Shown piece by piece: positions 1 through 10,256 of a stretch of 36,788 bases of DNA. Source of the stretch: Chara braunii. Its lineage: Eukaryota; Streptophyta; Charophyceae; Charales; Characeae. Positions within the stretch are counted from its first letter, which is position 1. Each line of letters starts with the position of its first letter. A program made the position numbers and the translations under genes. Location of the stretch: assembly GCA_003427395.1 (NCBI GenBank), contig BFEA01000179.1, forward strand, positions 100,001 through 136,788, in the 5' to 3' direction. The notes beneath the pieces were generated by a model. The model saw only the letters and a program-made list of their open reading frames with translations. It searched no databases and was not told the DNA's origin.

Positions 1-1284
1 GAGAGGGAGGAGTGTTGGAGAGAGGCGAATACGTCATTTTGGTTTTTGCATTTTTCTTCAGATTTAGGTCCCTAGGCCCTTCCTGGGACTGAGCAGATTT
101 GGTTTTTGCATCATTTTGGTTTTTGCAATTGTCTATTCTTCAGTTTTAGTTCCCTTCAGATTTAGGTTCTCAGAATTGGCCTGTACAGTAATGATCTACG
201 TTTGGCCCTATGATACAAAAACAAATGAGATGCAGTACCAGGACTTGACTTCTGAGGCGAGTGAGTCCTTTCACCAGTAGGTCGAGTACCTCTGATCCTC
301 TTTTTCGAGATGCAGATTTCCCCTGCACACCAGTGCAAAATGAAACGACATTTTTTCCTTTTTCTTTGCTGCGGCTGCAGCCATTTTAATCCTGTTGGCT
401 TTGTTGGAACAAAATGGCTCGGGAAGGTACTGGTGGTTTAAGAAGTTCCGTATCTTCACAATGATTGGTCATGCAGGAATTTACTATGTACTATTTAGCG
501 TCCGTTTAGCACCTATCTCAGGACTCCCTTTCATCTCACAAGGACCCACACATTGTAAAAGAACCTACTAGGAACTGGTGTAAGAAACTCAGGATGCCGT
601 GCGTCCATGTCCCAGTGCCACAAGGACTCAGACTGATTCAGGCCCGCCATGAAAAACTGATCAGATTTAAACAATTGTTTTGGCAGGGACGGACGGACCG
701 CACTGGACGCCAATCAGACTCTGTGCCGATCAACTTGCAATGGGAACCGTTGATCATAGCCTTTTGTACGATCGAGGGCGATGTGCTGTTGTTGGGAAAG
801 AATGGAAGTGCAGCTTACCTGCAAAGAGCACCTGCCAAGCATGCACAGGGTGGGTGTAAAATTGGTGCACAGTGCATTTTTGAGACATGGTGCACTTTTG
901 AGGGGATGGACCATTAAGTTGTTTCACTTTTTTATCACATGGCTTTTCAAGGAACCCACGCCTGTTCCCACTGAATCCCGAACCTGATTCCTGCCTCTGC
1001 CTTTACGGCCATTGCTTCCCAGTCCTCTTGCTCTTGCTGTGCATGGAGAGAGAGATGGTTAACGGAGGCCTAAATTTTCAGACAATTTGTCATGCCCTTT
1101 ATAGCAAGACCCAAGGGGCATTTTAACCAAACTTGCCACCCATTCGTAGAGTGGACAAAAAGTCAAAAAAACATAGAACCTGACGCCCAAGCCCTAATTT
1201 CAGTTCCGGACCTGTTAACCCAGGAGCTGAAAAGTGGGTTTCCCCGTTAACCACTTGTGCTTTGGGGGGGCGGGGGGAGGGGGG

Positions 1285-1363
<79 letters not shown>

Positions 1364-2417
1364 GCATCGTGTTCTTTCTCCTTTTCTTATTGGGCATGCA
1401 TTTTCTTTTGTTTTCAAACATTCTGTTCTGGTTGTTTTTTTCCTTTGCTTGCGAGTCCAGCTGCGTGAGGTCGCCTAGTGACAAGGAAAGAAGGTGGAGG
1501 GCAGGAGAAATTAGAGGTGCTTCATTCTGGGGATCTATGGCCTGCCTGCAAGTTTTGGGCTTCTGCAGTGCCAGGCAGTTATTGTAGCCAATTGTGAAAG
1601 GAGCTCTGGTTTCCTGCATTACTGCACAATTGACAAGAAAAGGAAGAGACTGTGATAGATCGATATGGATTCTTTTCCTCCATGATGTACAGTCTTCTCT
1701 CCGAACTGTATGAGATAGTCACCTATCAGCTGTGCGGTTTTGTTTGACTGATCTTCTTCTCAAATCAATGAACAGAGACACTTTGGTTAACAGTTAGTGA
1801 TGGTGAAATTCCTGTTCTGTTCACATCTGGCAGGGAAAGAGTCATCAGCTTTCTGTTTCTGCTGTTGGGCATCGCTGACATCTGCAAGCCGGGATAGGCC
1901 CTTTGAGGAGGACAGGTGAAGGAGAGTTTTCATTCTTCTGTCAGAGGAGCCTAGCGTAAAAGGAGTACAGAAGACTGACCGGGGAGTTGTGTTCAAGTAT
2001 AACTGGAAGCACAGCGACGTGTTTGGCAGTTCCTTCTTCTGTGCAAATTTAGCTCGAGGAGAATAGGTTAGGGGAGGTTGTTGCTTCTCCGATTTGGGTC
2101 TGCACAGACTCTGCAGTCATGTAGTTTATATCTTACCAGCAAGAGCTGCTGCTCTAGTCATCGTCACCATCTGCGGACTGTTTACCTCACACCTACAGGT
2201 CAAGTACTTACTGTCAGCAAAAGCTGCTGCTGTTGCTGACATCTATCCTAGATTGTGTCTTGGAGGTGCCTTGCAGGTGTTCTTCTAGCCTTTGGTATAG
2301 TTGTGTGTGCAGTGTGTTAGCTGGATCTTGCAAGAGAGGAGGAGGAGGAAAAGGAGGTGAGTGGCTGATCTCTTTGGGACTGCGACAATCATACTTTGGT
2401 CCTATCTTTGAGCCACG
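1..2417. other. Upstream flank and presumed promoter/5' UTR of SNF12
   Basis: No convincing gene is seen here. Short open frames on both strands show no family signature and overlap each other. Near the left edge the motif TTTTGGTTTTTGCA occurs three times between about 35 and 130, and CTTCAGATTTAGGT twice. A long GA microsatellite lies about 1.1 kb upstream of the SNF12 start codon. The last ~430 bases before the ATG are plausible 5' UTR, and an in-frame TGA at 2409-2411 closes the reading frame upstream. I could not locate a TATA box or a 5'-UTR intron. Confidence 0.5.
1264..1360. repeat. G-tract followed by (GA)n microsatellite
   Basis: A G-rich run (1264-1287) leads into about 35 uninterrupted GA dinucleotides (1287-1356) and ends in GATAGAGATG. 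The repeat creates long artificial open frames, rich in Arg/Glu on plus and Leu/Ser on minus. GA repeats upstream of plant genes can bind GAGA-type (BBR/BPC) proteins; a role at SNF12 about 1.06 kb downstream is only a possibility. Confidence 0.95.
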
Positions 2418-5400
2418 ATGGCAGGAGGACCGGCTGCTACAGAAGGCACAGGTGGGCCTGCTGTTGGTGGGCAGACAATGGGACCTGTCTCAACACCGCC
2501 AACAACAGGAGGGAGTGGGAGGCGACGTGGTCGACCAAGTGGTACATCTGCACAACCAGCATCGACAAATGTGGTCAAAAGTGCTGAGGTCGCTCCGGCT
2601 CCACGACGGAAGAAGCGCAAGGTGCCCGAGAAGGAAATCCCGACACAAGTTGCTGCGTTCATACCGGAATCGATGATTTACAACCAGCTTCTGGAGTTTG
2701 AAAAGCGAGTGGACTCGACGTTGGCACGGAAGAAGCTGGACATACAGGAGGGGCTGAAAAATCCAGCACGAACGCCCCGCACATTGCGGATGTACATTTT
2801 CAACACACACACGAGCCAGCTGCATGGGCGAGGAGGTGGCGAGGGAAAGGAGGATGGCAACAAGAATCTTATGAAGGCTGCAACTGGTGGTGAGAAGAGG
2901 ATGGGTGAGGATACGAAGGGTGGGCAGGGAGAGCCGGATGGGCCTCCATCGTGGACACTACGTATTGTCGGCAGGCTTCTTGAAGATGAGTCTCAGGCAG
3001 AGGATGGGGCCAATGGAGCTGGCCCTGCTGCAGGAGGTGTGGGGGCTGCAAATCCTATGGCAGGTGGCAACAACAGCAACAACACTGCCAAGTTCTCAAC
3101 CTTTTTCCGCCGGATCACAGTGGAGCTGGACCATGAGCTGTACCCTGATAATCATACTGTGGTCTGGGACAGCGATCGGGCAGTAAGCCCTGTGGAAGGG
3201 TTTGAGATCAAGAGGCGAGGGGACAAAGAATTTGTTGCAAAGCTCAAGTTTGAGCTGAATTACGTCCCAGAGCGGCACAAAGTCTCTCCGGAGCTTGGTG
3301 AGATTCTGGGAGTCCATATCGAGACCCGTGCACGGATCCTCTCGGCACTATGGCAGTATATTAAGTCGCAGTCTTTGCAAGATCCCTCAGACCCCACCTT
3401 CATCATTTGCGATGCCCGCCTCAAAGCACTTTTCAATGGTGAGGAACGAGTTCGCTTTTCGAGTGTGGCAAGACTCCAACTCCATCTGTCTCCAGCTCCA
3501 CCAATCCTTCTAGAACATACGATCAGGCTGGGAGATAGGAGCCCTGCAGGAGGTGATGCTTGTTATGACATCTCAGTCGATGCTCCAAGTGGTCTTATGG
3601 CGGAGATGGCGGACTTCATGGCATCAATGGAGAAGGCAAAAGAGATAGAGGAATGTGATGAGGCAATAGGGAATGCTATCCGGAAAATCAATGATCATCG
3701 GCGGCGGAGGGCATTTTTCCTGGGATTCAGCAAATCTCCTGTCGATTTTGTCAATGCACTTGTTGCATGCCAAAGCAGAGACCTTCGTGTGGCCGCTGGA
3801 GATGCAGGAAGAAATGCCGAACGAGAGCGTCGCTCGCACTTTTACAACCAGCCATGGTATGCGTTCGCTCACATCATTGTTGCTTTCCTTCTTCTCCACG
3901 TGACTGCTGCGAACGTGCTTCCCTGCAACCGAACGTGGGGTATTTGGCAGCAGCTCTGGCCTTCTGTCCATTTTCCCCTCTGCACACTGCTCTCGATTCC
4001 TCTTTGTTCGTCCAACATTTCTCTGTCTTATTGATCGTGATGTAACGATCCTGGCCAATTTCGAAGTACACATTCATGGGGAAGTATAATGCCGCCCAAT
4101 TGCAAAGAAGAAGAAGAAGATGAAAGAAAGAAGAAGACGAAGTACACCACCATAGACCAATGATAGTACCCTCCTTCTCGCCAACCTCTCTTTTCCTCCT
4201 TTTCTCCTCCCCTCTCATTCAAACAATAAATAGCAATAATAATGTTGAACGGCTGAACCAGAATCAATGTCTGAATCCCTCTTCTACTGTAGGCACAACA
4301 TGAGGTCCACCATAGCCATGGCCACCCTTCTTCCTCCTCTTCATGTAGGCCAAGGCTATGGCGGACTACTAAGGGCCTGGCCCTGCTGTGTAGAGGACTA
4401 CACAAAGCAGCTATGTTCGCTGCTTCTCAGGCCGCCATGCATGACTCTGCCCTGAAGCCTTCTTGGTGCGGCGCAACCCCAACTAGGGCCTTCCAGATGC
4501 AGCGCCTAACAAGGTGATGAAGATGTTGCCCACCATAACCAGGTAGGTACCTCGCCACTCTCCCTCCTAGCCCTCTTCTACGCCCTCCTACCGGTAGAAT
4601 TCCGCCATAGCCGAGGTGGGAGCTCCCGTTCTCCTTCATCCTAGCAGCTCTGAAGTGCCCAACGCTCCTCCAGCCAACGCTCCAAGCATTGTGTCGACAA
4701 ACTTGCACACTGAAGAATGAGGAGCACTTTGCTCCTCCTGGAGATATAGCGGCCTACTTGCCTCTTAGGCGGTGAGTTCCTAGGTCGGACGGCCTCCATA
4801 TCGAAAGGAAGACTGTCTTCTACGAGGAGAGTCGGGGAATGAAGAACTTTCTCCACCTTCCTGTCTTTCTCTAGGCGAAGGTACGCCTGGACTCCCTCAA
4901 CGTAATCCTCGACTCGCATAGTGTGATTGTCTGCGAGGATACTGACTATAGGGTCTTCTAATTTTTGGACTTTCAGGTTCAGCTTTAACTTCTGCAACGC
5001 TTTCCTACTAATATAGCTGCGGGTGGCCCCACTGTCCATAAGGGCCCCTACTCTACCTCTGAAAATCTCTACATCTACTAACACTAGTTGTCCTTTGGCA
5101 TCTTTCTTCATCTTGGCCCAGGCAGGCATTCTCTCCTTCGCCTGTGAGGGAAGTACCTAGAGAGACTCTTACACAAGCAGTCTCTGGACAAATGTCTAGG
5201 TACTGGCCAGCAACCTCTGCCGTAGGCTTATCTGGTTTGGGAGTTCCTCTGTGGTGCGCGCACTCTTCTCGACATGGCCTAGGGGTAAGGGCAGTTGCGA
5301 CCCCTACCGGCGGTTGCGTTTTGCTGCATATCGGGCTTCTCTATACTTCGGGCAAAACTTGATGGTATGACCAGGATCACCGCAATAGATGCATTGATCC

Positions 5401-7920
5401 TGATCAATTCGCCTTTGCCATACAGACTGCTCTAAGCCCAAATCTTCCCAGGGTCTGCCTTGCGGCAAGCCTGGGTGCCATCCACCTCTTCTTGGAGGTG
5501 ACCGATAAGATCGTGAGCGATTTGGCGGGGGACCTTGACCCCTACCTCCCTCTGGGCGGTTTCCCCTGCTGCCAACCCCCTGAGTGCCCTGTCCTCGGCC
5601 ACCTGAGGCCCGACCCCCTTGGCCCTGACCTCCTCCTCTTCCTTGCGGCCTCCCTGCAAACGCGACAACAACGTAGACCCTCCCCTGACCCCCACTACTG
5701 TCCTCCTCCAGGACCCACTCGATTTGGCTATACGGGACCTCATTTGTACCACCTTCATCGAACGGAAGGATCCGATGATCCTTTCCCTTTACCTGCCCCG
5801 AGATGGTACGGCCTTTCCACTTTTTACCTTTGTCTAAGTCCTTGTGCCAGAAAGTGGAAACTGGCCTACGGGGGACGTAGTTCCTCCTCCTTTGGAGTGG
5901 CCAGCTTTGCGCCCTCAATGGCGCAACTGCAAAACTTCTCAGTGCCTTCTATCCTCGCCTTCATTTCTGCACCTACGTGCAACATCATCTCGCGTGCGAA
6001 ATCCCGAAATCCTAGGCAAATTGAGTGGAAAGCAATATCTTGGGCTCTAGAAAACTGGTGTTGCGCGTCCCAAGCTCTGGCGAGGAGTTCTATGTTTCTT
6101 GAAATAACATCTTATTTACCCTGTATATCTGGTTGCGCCTGCATCTCCTTCCTCTGCGCCTGCATCTCCTCCCTCTGCGCCTTTATTACCTCCAATTCCC
6201 TCGCCATTCAGCTCGCCTCATCCATCCTCCTCTTCTTCGCCTTAGTGAGACGCAATTTCCACTGTAACTTCTTCTCCTCCTCTATAGTCCGACGTCTCAG
6301 AGGGTCTTTTTCTGCTTCCCACTCCTTGATTACGGCTTTCTTGTCCTCTGGGGGAACATACAACATGGCCTCTTCCTCTTCTCCCAAAGATAAATTAGCT
6401 ACCCACTCAGAGATCTTCTTCTCCATCCATGAATCCTCGTTCTTTGAGCCACTGGATTCTCCTCTCTGCTTTGCACTTCTTCTGAGCAAGGGCTCTTCTT
6501 TTTCTTCTTCTTCCTCTATCTCCTCCTCTTCCACTTCCTTCATCTTCTCTTCCTCCTCCTTCCTCAGTCTCTCCATTTCTTCTTCCAACTTCTTTCTCTT
6601 TGCTCCCTGCTCCTCCTGCAAGGCCAACTTCTTGGCCTGCTTAATCAACTCCTTCTTGGCCTGCTTAATCAACTCCTTCTTGGCCTGCTTAATCAACTCC
6701 TTCTTGGCCTGCATTTCTTTTCTCTCAGGACGGCGGCAGCCTGCTCTTCCTGAGCCTTGGTGTAAGGGGTGGTGCTCTTGCCTGGTGAAAACTGTACAAC
6801 CATGGTGAAAACTGTACAACCAAGGTGAAAACTGTACAAGCAAGAATCAGTTCCACTCCTCACCAGAGGTGAAAACTACGCGTGTCAACCATGGTGAAAA
6901 CTGTACAACCAAGAATCAGTTCCACTCCTCACCACTTAGACTCACACCCCTGACTGACTGAATTTAAGACTGACTCAATCTAAGGACCACATCCTGTCAA
7001 CTATGGTCTCTAGCCTGAACCTAAACTAAGGCTGTCACTATAGGACTTACTGCTGATCAGGAGGCATTTAAGGAGATCCCCCGTAACTCCTTAGGGATTA
7101 TTTAATGTCAGAAACAGGACGACGCGATCAGCAAGTCCTCTCAAGACTTAGACAGCTTGTTGTGCAGCCCACAGCTCGGATTTTGGGCCTACTGTGCCAC
7201 ACCGAGCAGCCTACCGGTCTGTACCGGTCCTTGGGAGGGTTCGTGTCCTCCGGGTCAGTCGGGCACATGTCTAGGGATCGAATCTCTGTATCTGCGAATG
7301 TTGAGTCAACTGAGTGAAACCGTTTCAATGCCAACTTTGTCTTCTTTTGGTTGGCCTCGAATACCCGGCACATCTACCTCTTCCTGGTGTGGTACCGGCC
7401 TACCTGGTGCTTGAGTGTTTTTCCGCGGCTCCAAGTGTCGTGGGCCTCTTTCCCCGCCACTTTGAGTGTTTTCCCCGCTGCAACCCTCAATGTCACGGCC
7501 ACGGGTAAGTACCGGCCCTTTGGGTCCCCGCACGGACGAGTACCCTTTGCGGGTCACACACACTCAAACTGACAAGCACTCAGAAAGGCACGCAGGCTTA
7601 GAAAACTCAGCAGCAAGCGGGAAACTCCATTGGCAAAACTCAGAAATCAGCTGTGTGTCTCAGTTCGTGTTTGGCAGATCCTAACAAAAGGAAAGGAAAA
7701 AAGGGGTCTCCCTTGAGTAACTTGATTTTCTTGAATCTGATGGAAATAGTAATTTACTGATTTCCTTTGTGTCCTCTTGCTGCACCCCCCGTATGGCCAT
7801 GCGTGTTATATTCTGCTCCATTCCGTTTGTGTGAACAGGGTCGAGGATGCTGTTATGCGTTACCTCAATCGGCGGCTGACATCTGGAGCGGACCCTGTCA
7901 CCAAGGACGATAGAGGGTAG
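2418..7920 (+). CDS. SNF12: SWI/SNF complex subunit SNF12 homologue (SWIB domain; BAF60/SWP73 family), two coding exons
   Basis: Join 2418-3856 and 7839-7920 gives 506 aa. The family is a core, non-catalytic subunit of nuclear SWI/SNF (BAF) remodellers that links the ATPase core to DNA-binding factors. Seen: a Gly/Pro-rich N-terminus; a basic nuclear-localisation-like RRKKRK at residues 63-68; a conserved block at about 75-135 (AAFIPESMIYNQLLEFEKRV); a Gly/Asn-rich linker at about 140-222; a conserved domain from about 225 (FFRRITVELDHELYPDN); the SWIB domain at about 287-361 (SPELGEILGVHIETRARIL, LWQYIKSQSLQDP, LFNGEERVRFS); and a C-terminal block RRRRAFFLGFSKSPVDFVNAL to NAERERRSHFYNQPW. 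The ATG lies in CCACGATGGC with an in-frame TGA 9 bases upstream. Exon 1 ends in ATG|GTATGC (phase 2). Exon 2 supplies VEDAVMRYLNRR, as expected for the family. The protein is essentially full length. Confidence 0.95.
4798..6803 (-). pseudogene. Decayed LTR-retrotransposon gag and protease fragment (antisense in SNF12 intron)
   Basis: Read on the minus strand from ATG at 6803, the order is: a gag N-terminus MVVQFSPGKSTTPYTKAQEE; three 24-bp repeats encoding KKELIKQA; a long Lys/Glu coiled-coil (about 6600-6240); a segment with FAREMMLHVGAEMKARIEG (about 6000-5940); a Gly/Arg/Gln-rich region; a CCHC zinc knuckle CIYCGDPGHTIKFC (about 5393-5352); and a retropepsin core LMDSGATRSYIS with catalytic Asp near 5035. 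The last homologous residues are SLPFDM (about 4800). The frame is broken by at least one frameshift near 6715, by stops after DEAS (about 6208) and after the DIQGK segment, and again before the zinc knuckle. No reverse transcriptase follows, so it is truncated. It supplies no function to the host gene. Confidence 0.85.
6640..6715 (-). repeat. Three 24-bp tandem repeats inside gag
   Basis: The plus strand shows GGCCTGCTTAATCAACTCCT plus CTT three times in a row. On the minus strand this is an in-frame eight-residue repeat KKELIKQA that extends the gag coiled-coil. The copies are essentially identical, so the expansion is recent compared with the stops elsewhere in the gene. Confidence 0.9.
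6784..6940. repeat. 20-bp GGTGAAAACTGTACAACCAA tandem and scattered repeats
   Basis: GGTGAAAACTGTACAACCAT or a close variant occurs three times back to back at 6784-6843 and twice more at about 6869 and 6894. The segment AAGAATCAGTTCCACTCCTC follows two of them. The first unit contains, on the minus strand, the gag start codon, so the repeats are duplications of the gag start and leader. Confidence 0.85.
7400..7640 (+). repeat. Dispersed repeat R4, copy 1
   Basis: CCCGCCACTTTGAGTGTTTT through the CGGCCACGGGTAAGTACCGG segment and on to the Thr/His-coding CACACACTCAAA part matches the minus strand of about 35190-35420. Both copies would encode a similar TLN-T-TG-YRP-like reading, which shows common ancestry and not necessarily a gene. 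It could be part of the LTR or leader of the intronic element, but I cannot define ends. Confidence 0.65.
7839..7920 (+). other. SNF12: SNF12 terminal coding exon
   Basis: This 82-bp exon is preceded by a pyrimidine-rich stretch and the acceptor GTGAACAG. Its first base G completes the Trp codon left split by the phase-2 exon 1. It then reads VEDAVMRYLNRRLTSG and ends at TAG 7918-7920. SNF12/SWP73 proteins are known to end with a VE-D/E-AV-RYL type segment right after the NQPW motif, so nothing is missing between the exons. It is too short to stand out as an independent open frame. Confidence 0.92.
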
Positions 7921-8567
7921 TCAGCCATGCAGCAGGGAAGCACCCATAGCCATGGCCTTCGGGCTAGCTTTCAAGTTCCCATGGTGTTAAGAGGTTCATG
8001 GGTCTCCTGGGATTTGCGAAAGTGTTTGTTTGCCTTTACCTTTCCCGTGTATGGTTGGTGTTCAATTTCTTGGTACGCGCTTTCCTTGGCTGATGCCAAG
8101 TTGACTGTTTGATCCTTGGAACCAATGTGTGCAAACTGCAAACTCTGCCTTTTTGTATAGTTTGATGCCAGCCATGCATGATGGCATGTCTTTGCCAGAG
8201 TGTTCAAGCGCACTTTTCTGGCTGGCAAAATTTGCTTGGAGGAAGGGAGAGAAAGGGAAGCTTTCTTCTTTTTTTCTTTCTCAGGCTGTGAATGTGATTG
8301 CCAACAGACGTATCCGTTTTGCTCATCTCTTGATTGGTATTATCAAATTGTCAAGAGAAGTTGCTGTTTCTTAAAAGAGCAACTAACATAATACAGCATT
8401 GCAGTTCCTTCTCTCCCTGAAGAAGGTTTGTCCATCTCTGTCGTAGATTTTGATGCAATCATCAGATCTGTTATCTCAATCTTCCATATTCCTGTTATCT
8501 CAAGTTTGCCTATCTGTATCATGCTCACACATTCCGCTTCTGTAGTTTCATACTCTGTCTCCCAACT

Positions 8568-8722
8568 GCAATCAGACTCACTCTCATCCACACTTTGCAT
8601 ACATGTAAACAGGTTGCGCAGCAAACTGGCGACGAGCGCCCACTCAAAACTCAGAGATATGGCAAACAGGAACACAGTTCAGATACAACTCGCTTCAGAT
8701 GGCTATGGCGACTCAGCGCCCA
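8568..8722 (+). repeat. Dispersed repeat R1, copy 1
   Basis: It shares GCAATCAGACT-C/T-ACT, the TAAACAG...GCAGCAAACT segment, and ends with GGCTATGGCGACTCAGCGCC, which is identical in the copy at 34319-34463. Identity looks about 70-80% by eye. No coding signal is seen. Confidence 0.75.
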
Positions 8723-8879
8723 TGCCCAGTTGGGCGATGTACATAGAAACCGAGGATCCACAATGTGATGAAAAGGACTGAATGGACAATGCAGTGCAAG
8801 TAGAATCTCAACAAGCAATGTGCATTATAATACATACAAAATGGTGCTGAATAGCGCAGGGAAGACTTAGATACAGATC

Positions 8880-9055
8880 CTGATCTGACCGGGTCTGACC
8901 TCATTCACGTAGTATGAGATAGCGAAGCAGAATGCTAGAATGTTAATGACTAGCCCAATCAATGTTTGAACGCAGACCAAACATACATCGTATCCATCAC
9001 AAGGTGTGAAGGAGCCTGGCACTGTACACAGGAAGAAAGCGCCAGGTCCAGACAT
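8880..9055 (-). repeat. Dispersed repeat R2, copy 1
   Basis: The minus strand reads GDGYDVCLVCVQTL then AISYYVNEVRPGQ-like sequence. The copy at about 29080-29245 reads NEGVCLVCITTL and ATEYYVKGV in the same orientation. The conserved reading may come from an old mobile-element coding segment, but neither copy is long enough to name. Confidence 0.65.
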
Positions 9056-9948
9056 ACACAGACGAAGAGGAGGGGATCAGACGAAGAGAGGGGGAGAGAT
9101 GGGAATGTCGTCAACACCAAGTCTTTGTCACGTCCCAAATAATCCCTCGTCGTAATGTCTGAAGCCCAAAAGTCGAGTCTGGATCCAATGTCACCAAGCT
9201 TTCTCTCTCTCTTTCTCTCGCAGTCTGCTGATGCAGTGAAGTCAGATAATTAGAGGGTGAGAGGGAGATGGACTGAGAAGAGGAAGAAGAAGAACTCTCT
9301 CTCTGTCACGAGCCAGATACTAACCTGTGAAGTTGGCGCTGTGCTGCAGGTACCTCGAAGACGAAGCTGGAGCAACGGCGCTGCAGGTAGGTACTCCTGG
9401 CCTCCGCCCAATCTCTCTCTCTCTAGTGCTATCCTAGCTATGGCGCCCAGCGCTGAAGACTACAGCTACCTACTGCGCCCAGCGCTAAAGACTAATGCTA
9501 ACGCTACTACTACTCCTGCAGCGCTCCCTCCAGAGTGCTGCTGCCGAATCCTGAAGACTACTGACTCCCTCCTGCCTGCCCGTGAAGTGCATGGGAAGTC
9601 CCTATGTACTACCTCGGCCTGCCTCCTGACTGCCTGCAGGGCGAGCCAGGCCGAGGAGGCTGCTCTTGCCAATGCCGGCGCTAGCACCACCGATTTCCCC
9701 CATCGGCAATGCCTGCCCACCCCTTGTCACCGTGATGAGGGACTGGTACAGCCTTGCTCTCGCACCGCTGCTGTGGTGCCAACCTACCCCGTGGGCTGGG
9801 GAGAGATCCGGGTTGGTTGGTGTTCCCCCGTACTACACATACACTAGTGAGAGGATGAGATAGATGAGTACCAGCAAGAAAAATGAGGTAGATGAGAGAA
9901 GAAAAGTGTGCCAGGGGCTGGTGCTGCAGCATCTGCTGAGGCTGTCGT

Positions 9949-9976
9949 GGGAACACGCTAAGAATAGCGTGTTCCC
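9949..9976. repeat. Perfect 12-bp inverted repeat (hairpin) within LTR
   Basis: GGGAACACGCTA, loop AGAA, TAGCGTGTTCCC: all 12 pairs match. Its position inside the LTR could serve the element's RNA (packaging, dimerisation or 3'-end formation), but that is speculation. Confidence 0.95.
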
Positions 9977-9989
9977 GAAACCCTGGTTC

Positions 9990-10205
9990 GGTGCCTGAGT
10001 TTTAGGGCCGGTCGTTCTGCCGAAAATGGCCCTTCGTTTCAGGCTAAAAAGGTTCCTGCCATTTTTAGTTTGAGACGACACAGGGTCTGTTGGCCCCTGT
10101 TTTTCAGGCTTTCGGGCTGAACAGAGACGGGGCCTGTAGGCCCTGGTTTTCAGGCTTTCAGCCTGAATTTCAGGCTTCCGGCCTGAGGGACGCAGGGCCT
10201 GGAAA
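9990..10205. repeat. Cluster of short quasi-palindromes built on CAGGC/GCCTG and GGGCC/GGCCC
   Basis: Examples are TTCAGGCTTTCAGCCTGAA, TTCAGGCTTCCGGCCTGA, TTTCAGGCTTTCGGGCTGAA and GGGCCTGTAGGCCC. At least five such hairpin-like motifs lie within about 200 bp of the LTR's U3-side end. Confidence 0.8.
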
Positions 10206-10237
10206 ATGGCCCTCGTGTGCAGGCGCAGCATGTAACA

Positions 10238-10250
10238 CCCCCCTCTCCTT
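10238..10250 (-). other. Polypurine tract of the Ty3-type element
   Basis: The minus strand AAGGAGAGGGGGG (13 purines) lies between the pol stop codon and the LTR start TGTTACATG. This is the standard position and composition of a plus-strand DNA synthesis primer site in LTR retrotransposons, and it fixes the LTR boundary at 10237. Confidence 0.88.
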
Positions 10251-10256
10251 ATGAAG

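Larger units (their letters stand above)
3857..7838 (+). other. SNF12 intron 1 (3,982 bp) hosting antisense retroelement debris
   Basis: The intron runs from donor GTATGC to acceptor AACAG. Reading through the donor adds about 58 unrelated residues, including a hydrophobic stretch, to the first TGA (4032-4034). That tail looks like intron translation, not protein. The insertion at about 4798-6803 is on the opposite strand and explains most of the length. Between 3857 and 4797 I see an AAG-rich patch (about 4105-4142) and no gene. The 6804-7838 part holds short repeats and a dispersed repeat. Confidence 0.88.
7921..9303. other. SNF12 3' flank with dispersed repeats, no other gene
   Basis: The first few hundred bases are likely 3' UTR, but I cannot place a poly(A) site. 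Short open frames lack family signatures. Two stretches (8568-8722 and about 8880-9055) are repeats that recur near the right end of the window. A CT-rich run sits at about 9200-9225, and GA-rich sequence directly precedes the LTR end at 9304. Confidence 0.5.
9304..10237 (-). mobile_element. 3' LTR of a Ty3-type retrotransposon
   Basis: On the minus strand the LTR starts TGTTACATGC directly after the polypurine tract and can be followed to CTCGTGACA at 9304, about 934 bp with TG...CA ends and imperfect terminal inverted repeats (TGTTAC/GTGACA). It contains a perfect 12-bp-arm hairpin (9949-9976) and a cluster of short palindromes (about 9990-10205). The long open frames across 9257-9956 are LTR artefacts. 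The inner end is secure because of the polypurine tract; the outer end is inferred. The sequence just outside is GA-rich. Confidence 0.7.

Noticed and set aside
1215-1619. 134-codon minus-strand frame with poly-Leu/Ser
   Set aside because: It is created by the (GA)n microsatellite.
6208-6843. Host coiled-coil protein of 211 aa
   Set aside because: The Lys/Glu coiled-coil is the gag N-terminal region. The zinc knuckle and protease follow in order on the same strand, and the true gag start lies in another frame.
9257-9956. 196-codon plus-strand frame and overlapping minus-strand frames
   Set aside because: They lie within the 3' LTR and run across its left end. No protein signature is present.
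9949-9976. Rho-independent terminator
   Set aside because: It is a strong hairpin but lacks a following T run and sits in eukaryotic LTR DNA.
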